Assembly: GCA_958295665.1 (NCBI GenBank)
Contig: OY282560.1
Location: 313,081,236 to 313,145,235 of the forward strand
DNA length: 64,000 bases
From: Tipula vernalis
Lineage: Eukaryota > Arthropoda > Insecta > Diptera > Tipulidae
Reading direction: 5' to 3'
Numbering within the stretch: position 1 is the stretch's first letter; each line of letters opens with the position of its first letter. A program made the position numbers and the translations under genes. A model generated the notes under the pieces. It ran no database searches. It saw only the letters and a program-made list of their open reading frames with translations, and was not told the DNA's origin. This document shows, piece after piece, positions 8,272 to 18,447 of this stretch.

Positions 8272-9845
8272 GTTTCTCAACACTATCGCATAAATTTCCT
8301 GTTTCATTATTATCGAGCAGCTCTTATCTAAGCTATAACATTACAAGGATCAATTGAAATTTTCATCAAATCTTGCAGCGGTTACTGGGTTTACTGGGTT
8401 GATAAAACCACGGTATTCTAAAACCACGTTATTCTAAAATGACGAGATTAAAAAGTGCGGTCTAAAAAAGGAGGACATAGCGAAATAAAAAATGGCGGAA
8501 TAAGATGGCTGCAAATTAATCAACGTTTTGATTATTCTGTAATTCTTAATAATATATTAATAATTAATTAAATAAATGAATATCAATGATATATTTCGAA
8601 TAAAATACAAATGACAAAACAACAATATTGATGTAATTCATTTGATAGTGGAGTATGATACATAGAAATGTTGGCACAGCTGTACAAAATTGTTATATAA
8701 GCGCGAGAAATTTCCAGCTTAAACATAATTTGAAAATTTTTTTACCAATAAAATCTTCTTTTATTTTGTATTGTACATAATCTAGAAAATTTAGAAGCGA
8801 GAAACATAAATTTACGGACAAAACTAGACATAATTTTGTCTGGCTTCGATTTGTGCTGATAAACTATCATTTTGAAATTTGGCCCCTTGTAAAACAGCCT
8901 CTAAAAATTTTATCTGGTGGAGCTAGATTTGCTGCATTCTGGGCCCCTTTATATATATATATATATATTTTGTAATAATCATTCAATTGTTGGGCTCTAG
9001 TTAAGCAAGCGATTGCATGAACAGGATCACTCTCTGACGTGGTACATATACATAATGTTGCAAATCAATTGGAATTACAGGCGTAACGATTTTTTTCGCA
9101 ATTTCATTAAAATCTGCTTGTTGATTTACGGCATCATGAATTAACCAAGAATATTAGTTAACCAAAACTAAAGGTTTTTGATCAAGACAATTACAAAATT
9201 TAGAAAAATTACCAAAGGTTTCTCAAATCCGTAATAGTTGTGTGGCAAGGGTGAATTTTGCCATAAAGGTACTACTCCTTGGATTTGAGATTTACAGCTG
9301 GTAATCTGGATATATTGCGCCTGCTTTGATTTTGTGAAGAGGCTGTATCAGAGAACAAGAAATGCCTGGTAGCTTCGTCATTTAACTGGCCTTTAAAAAA
9401 CATAAATGCCAGTTAAATAATTTAAAAATTAATTTACAGAATCTTGTCTTGTCTGATGGCTTTGATGACTTGGTAGATAGATCGCATCCTATACATGTAA
9501 AATGTAAAATTTAACTAATTAATATTTCTGGACTAATAGTTGATCTAATATGGGTCCTCCTGTATTCAGTAGACCGATTTAGCCACATTTCAGAAGTAAA
9601 ATTGTCGCGTCCCGGTGTAATTATATTCCGGGCCATTTATAATTTAGTTTGGCTCAAAATACTATTTACTATTTACATTTACATGTCCGCTTTCGTTTGG
9701 CGCGCCTAATTTTTCCTACAAATATAAAGTGCAGCAATATTAGGTTTATTTACTGTTTTGATAACGGCAGAATGACAACTACTTTCCTTGCAAACTAAAT
9801 CCGAGACAATTTGTTGTAATTGTCTGGGCGACTTTGTGGTTTGTC
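8272..9845. other. Mostly non-coding, with a possible unassigned coding relic
   Basis: A (TA)n run lies at about 8949-8969. On the minus strand between about 9480 and 8870 several broken frames read like former protein (for example SESDPVHAIACLTRAQQLND near 9050-8985), but I cannot assign a family and they are interrupted by stops. The rest shows nothing I can call. Confidence 0.25.
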
Positions 9846-11135
9846 TTATTTATTCCAGAATTTCGCTCTAATCCGTCGTTCCCTCATTTTCGCGGCTATC
9901 TCTATTTTCCTTTGCTCCATTGTTGCCTTTATCCTTTTTCGATACCCTTTCGAATTTTCTGCAGCCTCAATATCGATATTAGGATAAGGCATGATATTGA
10001 GATATGTTTCTGAAAATGTCTCTTCAATCACATTTGGATCAGCCAATCGGCCTTCAAATTCGATTACAGGTCCCGTAATCAGTACCGTCCGTGTGCTCTC
10101 TTCAATTGGCAATTTGACTTCAAATAAATTTAGATCAGATAATCGCTGGTCATATGTAAATGTTTGTGGGTCATCGGATGGTCTCATTTCACTAATATTC
10201 TCCATTTTATCATAATCTTCTGGTTCAGGGTATAGATAATCTCCTAACCGATATGGTGAATTCAGACGGTAAGCTTTCGCATTACGTAATTGCACATGAC
10301 GATATGCCACATTTCCACGCCTATCAGTCTTAATCATTTGCCTGTTTCGTCTTCGAAATTCTTTCATATTTGCTTCATTCTCAACATCGGCATTATAAGG
10401 CGCGTCACTTTTGAAATTTGTTTGTGCAAATGCAAGTTCAATCACATCTGGATCATTAGTTGTTCGGGCTTCATATGTATATAAAGGTCCGTAAATGTTA
10501 AAATCACTCTCCTCCATTTCTTCGTAATTTTCTGGAACACGTTCATTAGGATGTAGCAACGGATTTCCCACTTTACTCTTCACTTTGTGAGCAAATTCAC
10601 CTCTACTGAATTTTCGGAATACTGCCTTTTCTTTATCGTACGGGTACAATAATTTTTTTGAGCTAATTGGCGGCAGAGGCTTCAATGGCCTTTTCGTTTT
10701 GCGCATCTCCTTTTCCCGTTTCTTATTTTCGACTATCTTCTTCGAAAGTATTATAGTTTGGAGTCTCTTTATTTCGAGTATCAGTTTTTCGCGTATCTTG
10801 TTTACGATTTTCTGCGTTTGTAGTGCCTTCTTTTCGCGTATATTGCTTTCGCGTCTCTTCTCATTGAGCATCTGCCGTTCGAGTTTCTGCCTTTCGCGTT
10901 CCTCCTTTCTGCGTATCACGTTTTCGCGTATCTGCTGTTTTTGGAGTTTCATCCTTTGAAGTATGTTCTGTGGGTGCATCTCCGTTTCGCGTTTCTTGTT
11001 TTCGCGTGTCTTCTCTTCGCGTCTTTTCTCTTCGAGTATCTCCCGTTGGAGTCTCTGCCTTTCGCGTATCTCCTGTTTTTGGCGTTTCATCCTTTCAATA
11101 ATGTTCTCCTGTGGTATCTCTTTTTTTGAAGCCAT
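9846..11135 (-). CDS. Orphan 429-aa protein: coiled coil plus two-copy repeat
   Basis: An uninterrupted, intronless 429-codon frame starting MASKKEIPQE. I do not recognise it. Residues 10-150 are an extremely charged Arg/Lys/Glu helix, a likely coiled coil or single alpha helix, itself built from two related blocks (NIIERMKRQKQEIRERQ at 11-27, NILQRMKLQKQQIREN at 57-72). The C-terminal half contains two copies of an about 52-residue module: 216-268 (starting GPLYTYEARTTNDPDVIE) and 355-406 (starting GPVIEFEGRLADPNVIE). No signal peptide or membrane segment is seen. The terminal codons AAT-AAA-TAA create an AATAAA signal overlapping the stop. A frame this long in otherwise decayed, AT-rich surroundings suggests selection or recent origin. 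It could be a young host gene or cargo of a mobile element. Confidence 0.6.
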   Translation of the reverse strand: MASKKEIPQENIIERMKRQKQEIRERQRLQREILEEKRREEKTRENKKRETEMHPQNILQRMKLQKQQIRENVIRRKEERERQKLERQMLNEKRRESNIREKKALQTQKIVNKIREKLILEIKRLQTIILSKKIVENKKREKEMRKTKRPLKPLPPISSKKLLYPYDKEKAVFRKFSRGEFAHKVKSKVGNPLLHPNERVPENYEEMEESDFNIYGPLYTYEARTTNDPDVIELAFAQTNFKSDAPYNADVENEANMKEFRRRNRQMIKTDRRGNVAYRHVQLRNAKAYRLNSPYRLGDYLYPEPEDYDKMENISEMRPSDDPQTFTYDQRLSDLNLFEVKLPIEESTRTVLITGPVIEFEGRLADPNVIEETFSETYLNIMPYPNIDIEAAENSKGYRKRIKATMEQRKIEIAAKMRERRIRAKFWNK

Positions 11136-11141
11136 TTTTCA

Positions 11142-11689
11142 AAATAAATAAAAATGGATAAATTTTAAATTTAAATAATGGTGCCAAAAAAATAACAAAT
11201 AGACTATAATTTAGGTAGCGTTATTCACTAATGACGAAGAATTTGTTTTTCCCTAATTTCTAAGGTGGCTTGACTTTTTATTACCCAAAAAAAATATATA
11301 AATATAGCGTCGGCTGCAGATAACTGGTATTGATAACAAACGCCACAAACAAGTAGAAAATATATTTATAGGTTGCATTGGAGCTGAAGGTTTAATCTCA
11401 TTTATGGTATAATTTGTACCTAATCCAGTGGCAGACTTCAAACAACGATAAAATCACACATGATTGGGGCGTAATGTCCCACAATTTTAAAATAAAATAA
11501 CTGGTTACAAGAAATATTTATTTAAGCTTTATTTAACACTAGATCGATGTTGTTAGATCACGATGCAAGTATATTGTGTCGTGGATATGTGGCAACCCCA
11601 TAACATTCCAAAATTTTGTAATTACAGTCTATACGGTTCATCGGACGAAACAATGACGAACCGACAATTACGCGGTACCATCGTACTAT
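11142..11689. other. No supported gene
   Basis: Upstream side of the 429-aa gene; AT-rich. Some short frames are open but none resembles a known protein. Confidence 0.3.
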
Positions 11690-11935
11690 CATACCGTCCC
11701 TATAATCATACCATCATACCATCATATCATCATACCATCAAATAATCATACCATCATGCTGTCAGGCTATGATATCATCATACCATCCAACCGTTATAAC
11801 ATTATGCCGTCATACTCTCATACCCTCATACATCACACCATCATTCTAGAATAAATACCGTCATACCATCGTACGTTGTGTCATATATACAATCATACCA
11901 TCATACCATTATACCATCATACAAGTTTTACACTT
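11690..11935. repeat. CATACCAT-type degenerate microsatellite
   Basis: About 245 nt made largely of CATACCATCAT variants (CATACCATCATACC and similar), imperfect and interrupted by other sequence near 11,770 and 11,840-11,880. Confidence 0.85.
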
Positions 11936-12308
11936 TAAATTGATCTATAACAATAAATAATTGTAAACACAATTTAATTTAATTTAATATGTATTTTTAT
12001 TTTATTTTAATTAAATTTATTTAATTGACTTAATTTTATTTGATTAACATTTTTTTATTTATTTATTTCTTGACCATTTTAATTTTTTTATATCACCGCG
12101 CGATGTGGGCTTATTGATGATTGTGAGCAGACTGATTTTTTATTTGTCATATTTTGTCTTGTGTCTTCACATGGAAGAGACAGTAGTTCGTTTATTTGGT
12201 GTGTTGTTTTGCGTTTGTTCGCGTTTGAACTAATGTGTGCGGCGGAGAACGCATTTATCCGTGCAGAAATGCGTTAGCCGCCACAGATCCTTTTACACTT
12301 CAATGGAG
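11936..12308. other. No supported gene
   Basis: Very AT-rich (TTAATTTAATT runs) to about 12,100, then a GC-richer stretch near 12,230-12,290 containing an inverted pair of AACGCATTT/AAATGCGTT. No coding potential recognised. Confidence 0.3.
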
Positions 12309-12380
12309 CTTGTCTATTGCTTAACCGATTATGATGAAAATTGACATATGGGTTGGAAAAGGGATTCTAAAATAATTTTT
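12309..12380 (-). repeat. Dispersed repeat, minus-oriented copy
   Basis: The reverse complement of this 72-nt segment closely matches 14,335-14,404. Shared words include TTTTAGAATCCC, TTTCCAAC, ATAATCGGTT and AATAGACAAG. A weaker third copy lies around 12,420-12,500. Confidence 0.75.
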
Positions 12381-12746
12381 GAATACTGTTCTGTAATATG
12401 GTCAATAAGAATATAACTTAGCTATTAACCGATTATGATGAATTTTAACGTTTCCAACGAATAGAAGGAAATGTGACTCAAAAATTATTTTTAAATGAGA
12501 AGAAATATGTCAATATGGCTTTTATAATGTTGTCTATTAGTTTTCTGTGAATTATGCAGCTGTTGAGGTTTCTTTAAGACAGCCTAAACATACTATTTCA
12601 ATTCACACCGATCAAGATTATCTCCATAACAATATTCAAGTTCCATTAGAAACTTTCTTGCAAATCCATCGCTTTACACTTTGGGTTAAGTTCTCTAATT
12701 ATTTGCTGTTAGAGTGGTAAGTTTGGCCTTGTTAAGCAAAATATGG

Positions 12747-14026
12747 TTAGGTTAGGTTTAGGTGGCGGTCCACTAGGACCAGGCATAGACACAAAAATGA
12801 TCTTAGTATATTTAGTGCCAGACGAGGGCAGGTGCAAAGAAGATGAAGTACTGTGTCTTCTTCCACTTCGTCCTCGCAACTACGACAGTAGTCATATGAG
12901 AAGACACCAAGTCTACTTGCGTGCCTCGCTATGAGACAGTGCACCATAACCACTCCAACAACCACATCGATCTGACTTCCCTGAAGTGAGATTAGCTGTT
13001 TGGATCTCGCCAAGTCCAATTTTGGCCAGACCTGCCGAGTTATTACGCATGAGGTGATACTTGACCATCTGTCATTCGTCAGCTTGATAGCTTCTTCCTG
13101 AAGCAGCAGTTTGCATACCGTCGAGCCAGTTCATCGGCGTTTATATTTCCTGTACTTATGATATATTCCCTGTACTTATGTCGTGGCACCCATAAAATGT
13201 GGATGTTGAACTGATCTGCCATCTCGTTAAGAGATGAGAGACAGTTCTGGATTACTTTCGACGTGAGGAGGTGTGATCGAGGCGCTTTAATGGCAGCCTG
13301 ACTGTCCGTATATATGCGAATATCACAACTGATATTACACTATACCTCAACCAGTCTACGAGTTCCTTTATGGCAGTTATTCAGATTGAAAAATGCTACA
13401 GAAGTCGTGGAGATGGAAGGAGAGATTTAACAGAAGTTCCTCGCAGAACACTCAAGCCCCGACTTTCCCGTCCCGTTTTGAACCATCAGTGAAGAAGTTT
13501 ATAACTCCTGGTTCCAAAACTGCACCCATCAGCCAGTCCTCCCTGGATGGGATCCTAGTCCGGAACTTTGTGTCAAAAGATAGTGACTTGACAGTATAGT
13601 CGGTGGTCTTGGGAATTTGTTTGTTGCACAAAATAGATATGAGTGCCCTGTATTGTTGCAGGTCCACATTGAGGTGGATTTCAGTCGTATGGCAGCACAA
13701 GCTGCCAACTGTTTCCCCAAGATATCTAGAAGAGTCAAAAATAGCAGAGCCTTTAATGCCTGAGTGGATGTACTCCTCAGTACACCACTGATCCAAAGAG
13801 AGATTGTTGGCCAATGTATGAAGCGGGGCTCCAGACCCCATCCTTTCTCAATGGCATTTTTGCAAGAGTATAGCGCTACCATAGCTTTCTTTACCCTTTC
13901 CAGAATATTAGGTTTCCAATATAATTTGGTATCGAAAACGAGACCCAGAAACTTCACTTCAACTGTAAAAGTCAAGCTGAACCTATTTAAAGCGGGAGGA
14001 TTGATATGAGGAAGTTTATATTTCTT
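12747..14026 (-). pseudogene. Non-LTR retrotransposon 3' part (RNase H-bearing LINE)
   Basis: Read leftward, broken frames give the end of a reverse transcriptase (VEVKFLGLVFDTKLYWKPN at about 13,965-13,910), then an RNase H start (FFTDGSKRDGKVGA near 13,490-13,452), then its end with a cysteine-rich tail (YDYCRSCEDEVEEDTVLHLL, 12,747-13,019). An RNase H after the RT is typical of the R1/I/LOA-type LINE clades. Several frameshifts and stops separate the parts. The 5' side ends at an inverted duplication (13,982-14,076), so the copy was truncated or rearranged on insertion. Confidence 0.8.
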
Positions 14027-14076
14027 AGAGAAGAAAATATAAACTTCCTCATATCGATCCTCCCACTTTAAATAGG
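13982..14076. repeat. Long near-perfect inverted repeat
   Basis: A 45-nt arm (13,982-14,026) and a 46-nt arm (14,031-14,076) are reverse complements with two substitutions and one 1-nt indel, separated by the 4-nt loop AGAG. The left arm is RT coding sequence of the LINE relic, so the right arm is an inverted duplicate of it. Confidence 0.95.
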
Positions 14077-14334
14077 AAAATAAGCTTTACAAAGCAAAAT
14101 ATAGTGTGTAGCGAACTCGCATCTAGGTATTGAAGCTAATAATGGTAGTGCAGAGTTTCCCAATCTCGAATTTCAATAAACTCGGTTAAGGAATAGCAAA
14201 GTTCCGTCCTACTGGGCCCTATTCCAGAACTTTATCTAAAAATCATTTAAAAATCCCAGAATTTCATCTAAAAATAATTTTAGAATCCCAATACTAGTCT
14301 AACATTGTCACAAGTATTCCAGAAATCCACCCAT

Positions 14335-14404
14335 AATCATTTTAGAATCCCATTTCCAACGCACATATTAAATTTCATTATAATCGGTTGAGAAATAGAC
14401 AAGT
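14335..14404 (+). repeat. Dispersed repeat, plus-oriented copy
   Basis: Partner of 12,309-12,380. Preceded from about 14,215 by related short phrases (TTCCAGAACTT, AAAATCATTTAAAA), so the full repeat is longer and internally redundant. Confidence 0.75.
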
Positions 14405-14456
14405 TACATCATACTTGGCCATATTCCAGAACTTCATCCAAAAATCATTTTAAAAT

Positions 14457-15370
14457 CTAAACGCAGTTCCCTGATGAGGAGTGGACCGACGAAATGATCA
14501 GGAAAGAGCAATTGGATGATACGGATTTATCAGTTATCACGGAATGGAAGGAAAAGGAACACGTCTTAATGGGATAGCCCCCGTCTTGAGAATGGGTGTT
14601 TAAAACGATTGTGGGAAAATACGGATACGGATCGCAAAGTGAATCAATTGTTGCTGGTGATAACAAAGTGCCGGATTGGGGAAATCCTGAAGGAATATCA
14701 CGAAGGAGCAAGTGGGGGTCACCTAGGAATTAATAAAACACTAGCAAAGATACGTCAAAGATTCTACTGGGCAGGATGTAGGCAGTCAGTGATAGAATGG
14801 TGCCCAAAAATGTGACCAATGTGCGGCGGTGAAGGGACCCGCACCAAGTCGTGGAACCATGAAACAATATAACGTCGGAGCACCGTTCGAAAGAATTGCA
14901 ATGGATGTAGCGGGGCCATTCCGCACCACCGAGATCGGCAGTAAATATGTGCTAGTAATAATGGATTATTTCAGCAAATGGCCAGATGTGTACCCCAATC
15001 CCAATCAGTAGACGAAAACAATAGCTGATGCTGTGGTCAACAACTGAATTAGCAGATTAGGAGTGGCGATGGAAATTCATACCGATCAAGGAAGGAATTT
15101 TGAATCAGTGGTATTTCAAGAAATATGCCAGATGCTCGGTATAAATAAAACTAGAACAACGCCTTTGCATCCACAATGACAAAGGTCGTTGAGAAAAACC
15201 AACGCAAAGGTTTCCAGGAAGGACAATTAGTATGGCTTCACAACCCGCAACGGAAAAAGGGATTATCTCCGAAGCTGCAACCAGCATGCGAAGGACCTTA
15301 CACTGTCATCGCATGGATGAACGAAGTGGATACGGAAATTTTATTCCCCTACCGCGTTTTAACTATTTCT
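14457..15370 (+). pseudogene. Ty3/gypsy integrase fragment
   Basis: Fragments in order on the plus strand: the zinc-binding integrase N terminus (YHEGASGGHLGINKTLAKI, then FYWAGCR) at about 14,690-14,780; the core start (FERIAMDVAGPFRTTEIGSK and then YFSKWPDVY) at 14,829-15,011; and a C-terminal part (GQLVWLHNPQRKKGLSPKL) at 15,215-15,275. Stops lie inside the core at about 15,010 and 15,178, and the glutamate-bearing third catalytic region is missing. RT and RNase H are not present directly upstream. Confidence 0.85.
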
Positions 15371-15397
15371 ATCAGCGTGTTTGACAATAAGTGACGG

Positions 15398-16985
15398 TAA
15401 AAACGAACCGGAGGGGAAACCCACGACGGTCGGAACAACCCAAGTGTACAAATTGGCAGTGAAATATGCACCTCTCAATCGTGGGGGCATTGCGGCCGAT
15501 GCTACCAAATATGGGAACCTTATCGTAGCTCTCGACCCACACACGGTTAAATGGGTGCGCAATGAAATACTCGCACCTGCTAAAATTAACAAATATGAAA
15601 CTTTAAAAAATTAATTATCGAACGTTTATGCGAGTCGGCGAAAATTAACCTCGAAAGACTACTCTCCAGACTGCAACTGGGCGACAAAAAGCCATCGCCG
15701 CTTTTACGAGAGATGGAAACGTTGTCTGTTAACCAAGTATAACTGAGCCAGTATTGCGAAATCTATGGCTATAGCGGCTCCCAATACACGCACAGGAAAT
15801 CTTATCCTGCATGGACGACTCAAACCTACAAAAATTAGCAAACGCTGCCGAAAAAATTATCGACATGCAGAAACCAGCCGGTATATACAAATTAAAGGCT
15901 TCATAAATCAGCATCCTTTCACAACGAGTAGAGGAGTTGTTTTGGTCGATTCGGTAAATCTGGAGACAAATTAACTCGTGGGTGATCTCAAAGTCCTAAT
16001 TTCGCTAACTTCCCTTTCGTATCATCATCAAAACGGTAACCAGGCCAGAAAATGCATAAAGCCGCATGCCATTTCAACAAAACCAGCTCGGAATCAATTA
16101 ATCCGAAAAACAAATAGGCACCTCACTTCATGTGGCAAGTTATGGTAGCCATAATTCAAAAAGCCGCCTAAACATTATCGATTCCCAAAATAAATTACAA
16201 TTTTTAATCGACAGAGGCGCCAAGGTTTCCGTCATACCACCAACAAACATCGAAAAATTCAAGCCATCAGCATTTAAATTGTTTGCAGCAAATTCGACAA
16301 CCATTGATACGTACATATATAAAAATCTTACACTCAATATAGATTTTCGCAGACCCTTGCTATAGAAGTTCGTTTTGGCTAAAGTTTGGGACGGAAGTGA
16401 CGGATTTCACACATCAACTCGAATCATGTATCATATTTTCACAGATCGACCTCGCTCGGCCCTATCACCAGGTACCCATCGATGAAAAAGGTATCGAGAA
16501 AACGGCGATTATCACTCCATTTGGACTGTTCGAGTTTCCAAGCATGACATTTGGGTTACGGAACGCGATCCAAACGTTCCAAAGGCTAATTCACTCGGTG
16601 TTTTGAGAATTGGCGTTTGTACGCCTCATCAAGCATGGAAGAACACTTCAAGCACCTAATTATAGTTTTCCAGCGGTTAAAGGACGCGGTATTGCTAATC
16701 AACCTAAACAAATGCGAATTCGCCAAGGACAAAATATCCTTCCTCGGATTTCACATCACAGCAGACGGAATTCAGAATTTTCGACGACCAGCTACAACCG
16801 ACGTTATTCTTCGTTTCTTAGCGATGATGAACTATTATCATATTTTCCTACCCAATAAGGCTGCACACGACCAGGCAATTCTGTACGACTTAATCAAAGG
16901 ACGAAAAAATAGGACAAGTCACCGATAAATTGGACCGATGAATCCATCAATGCGTTCGAAATATGCAAATCAAAATTAGCCGAAT
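15398..16985 (+). pseudogene. Ty3/gypsy gag-protease-RT fragment
   Basis: A second gypsy-type piece begins directly after the integrase fragment, in the order gag, protease, RT. Gag is at about 15,440-15,900 (YAPLNRGGIAADATKYGN, then LLSRLQLGDKKPSPLLREME). A retropepsin at 16,170-16,240 reads FLIDRGAKVSVIPP, where the active-site DTG has become DRG. Reverse transcriptase runs from about 16,397 to 16,930 in two frames (IDLARPYHQVPIDEKGIEKT, CEFAKDKISFLGFHITADGI). The RT active-site loop region is broken by a stop at 16,604. Integrase of one copy followed by gag of another suggests tandem or adjacent copies of related elements with the intervening LTR lost. Confidence 0.85.
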
Positions 16986-17039
16986 GCACTCAGCTGACTT
17001 ATCCCGTTCCAAACGCATGAAACGTGAAACGTGAAGTTT

Positions 17040-17976
17040 GTCTTTGAAGAAACGGTGACAAAAGGGATTGAAAAGAAGTGAGCAGTGACGAAAAAGCGAA
17101 AAGCGTTCCGGATAAATCAACCGTTTCAAATGTGACTCTTGTCCCAATTGTTCCAAACAATCCGGTTACACCAGCAGATGCTTCATCTTCTGAAAGTTAA
17201 CTACGGCGTTCGACACGAATAAACAAGGGAGTTCTCCCAAAAAGACTAATAAACAAAATGAATGTTGTTTATGGTGTCAAGGAACCCAAAAGTTTAAAAG
17301 AAGCAGTTACATGTGAACATAGAGACGAATATAAGAGTGTTTGATAGACTCTAGGATGAGATAGACTCGCTGAACGAAAATCAAAATTGGGTTTTCACTA
17401 AAATACCTAAAGGACGAAAACCTATCGGATGTAAATGGGTATTTAAAGTGAAGTATGGAACGGACGGTTCCGTCCGGGGAAAAATTACCTTGGTCTGGAA
17501 ATAAATAAGTCAGCAGCTAAGAAATTATTTACTTAGCCAAGCTGCCTATATTAACAAAGTGAATGATCTCAAGCCGATGCCAAGATCTCAAATATTCCAC
17601 TTGGAGTGGGATACTTCAAAGAAGCAGACACATCAGAAGTTCTACTGACCAACAACAACTACAGAAAACTCATCCGAAGCCTGCTATATATTTCTGTTAA
17701 TAGCCGCCCAGATATTTCGTCAAGTGTTGCTATTTTAGCACAAAATGTCCAAACACCAACACAAACTGACTGCATGTAGGTAAAAATAGTTTTAAAATAT
17801 CTCAAGCAGGGCACTATCGATTTTAAACTCAGACTAGGAGGAAACTCAAGGACAAATCAGATGCGAATATTGTCCAACTGAAAATATGTTGGCCGACATG
17901 CCAACAAAACCGTTAGTTACAATACGACTACAGAAGCTGCGCGAATTATGTGGCCTGGAAGTTCATTGAGGAGGAG
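17040..17976 (+). pseudogene. Ty1/copia pol 3' remnant
   Basis: Broken frames give the segment between integrase and RT (LRRSTRINKGVLPKR, 17,200-17,245), the RT start (ENQNWVFTKIPKGRKPIGCK, 17,376-17,435), and after a large internal deletion the RNase H end (ENMLADMPTKPL, about 17,882-17,917). The polypurine-like GAGGAGGAG just before 17,977 marks the start of the 3' LTR. Confidence 0.8.
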
Positions 17977-18130
17977 TGTTAAATTAATAATCATATTTAA
18001 CATTAAGCGTGTTCCATTGGCGTTAGCAAACTACTCACAAGTACTTGTATCTACTCACAACTACTCATGCTCAAGTGATGGTGTAGTTATTAGAAGTATT
18101 TACGCACAGAATTAACGACATAGGGATTTT
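17977..18130 (+). repeat. Probable copia 3' LTR start
   Basis: TGTTAAATTAATAATC begins right after the polypurine tract, as expected of a copia 3' LTR. It contains CTACTCACAAGTACTT, which is also found at about 20,900-20,915, so a related LTR may lie there. The right end was not resolved. Confidence 0.5.
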
Positions 18131-18447
18131 AGATGGCTCTATACCAAATTTTATGATGTGAAACGTCATTTTTTAACCCCAATCCAATTAAGCTGTGCCT
18201 TTTTGGCTCGTTTGATAAATGCATCGATTTTCAAAATAATGTTAATTTAGTTATGGGTGTTGGGTGCGTCTCAATAGGGTAGGGGTTGACCTTCTATAGC
18301 CATGTATCTCGTGGTCTATATTCCAACGCGGCAACTATGTAGAAACCACCAAATGTGTGTAGTATACCTCCATGTGGTAGCACCCGGACAACGATGTGAA
18401 GCATCGGCGAAATACTAGAGGCGAGTGCAGTACACTATAAATGAGCA

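Noticed and set aside
8264..8330. A third Dis3-like exon ending at the GTAAGT donor
   Set aside because: The frame is open and the donor good, but the phase does not fit the next exon and the residues were not convincingly Dis3.
10699..11151. Plus-strand frames rich in Phe/Leu/Ser opposite the 429-aa gene
   Set aside because: Antisense shadows of a Lys/Glu/Arg-rich coding strand.
11690..11935. CRISPR-like array
   Set aside because: Units are short, contiguous and degenerate with no unique spacers; it is a microsatellite.
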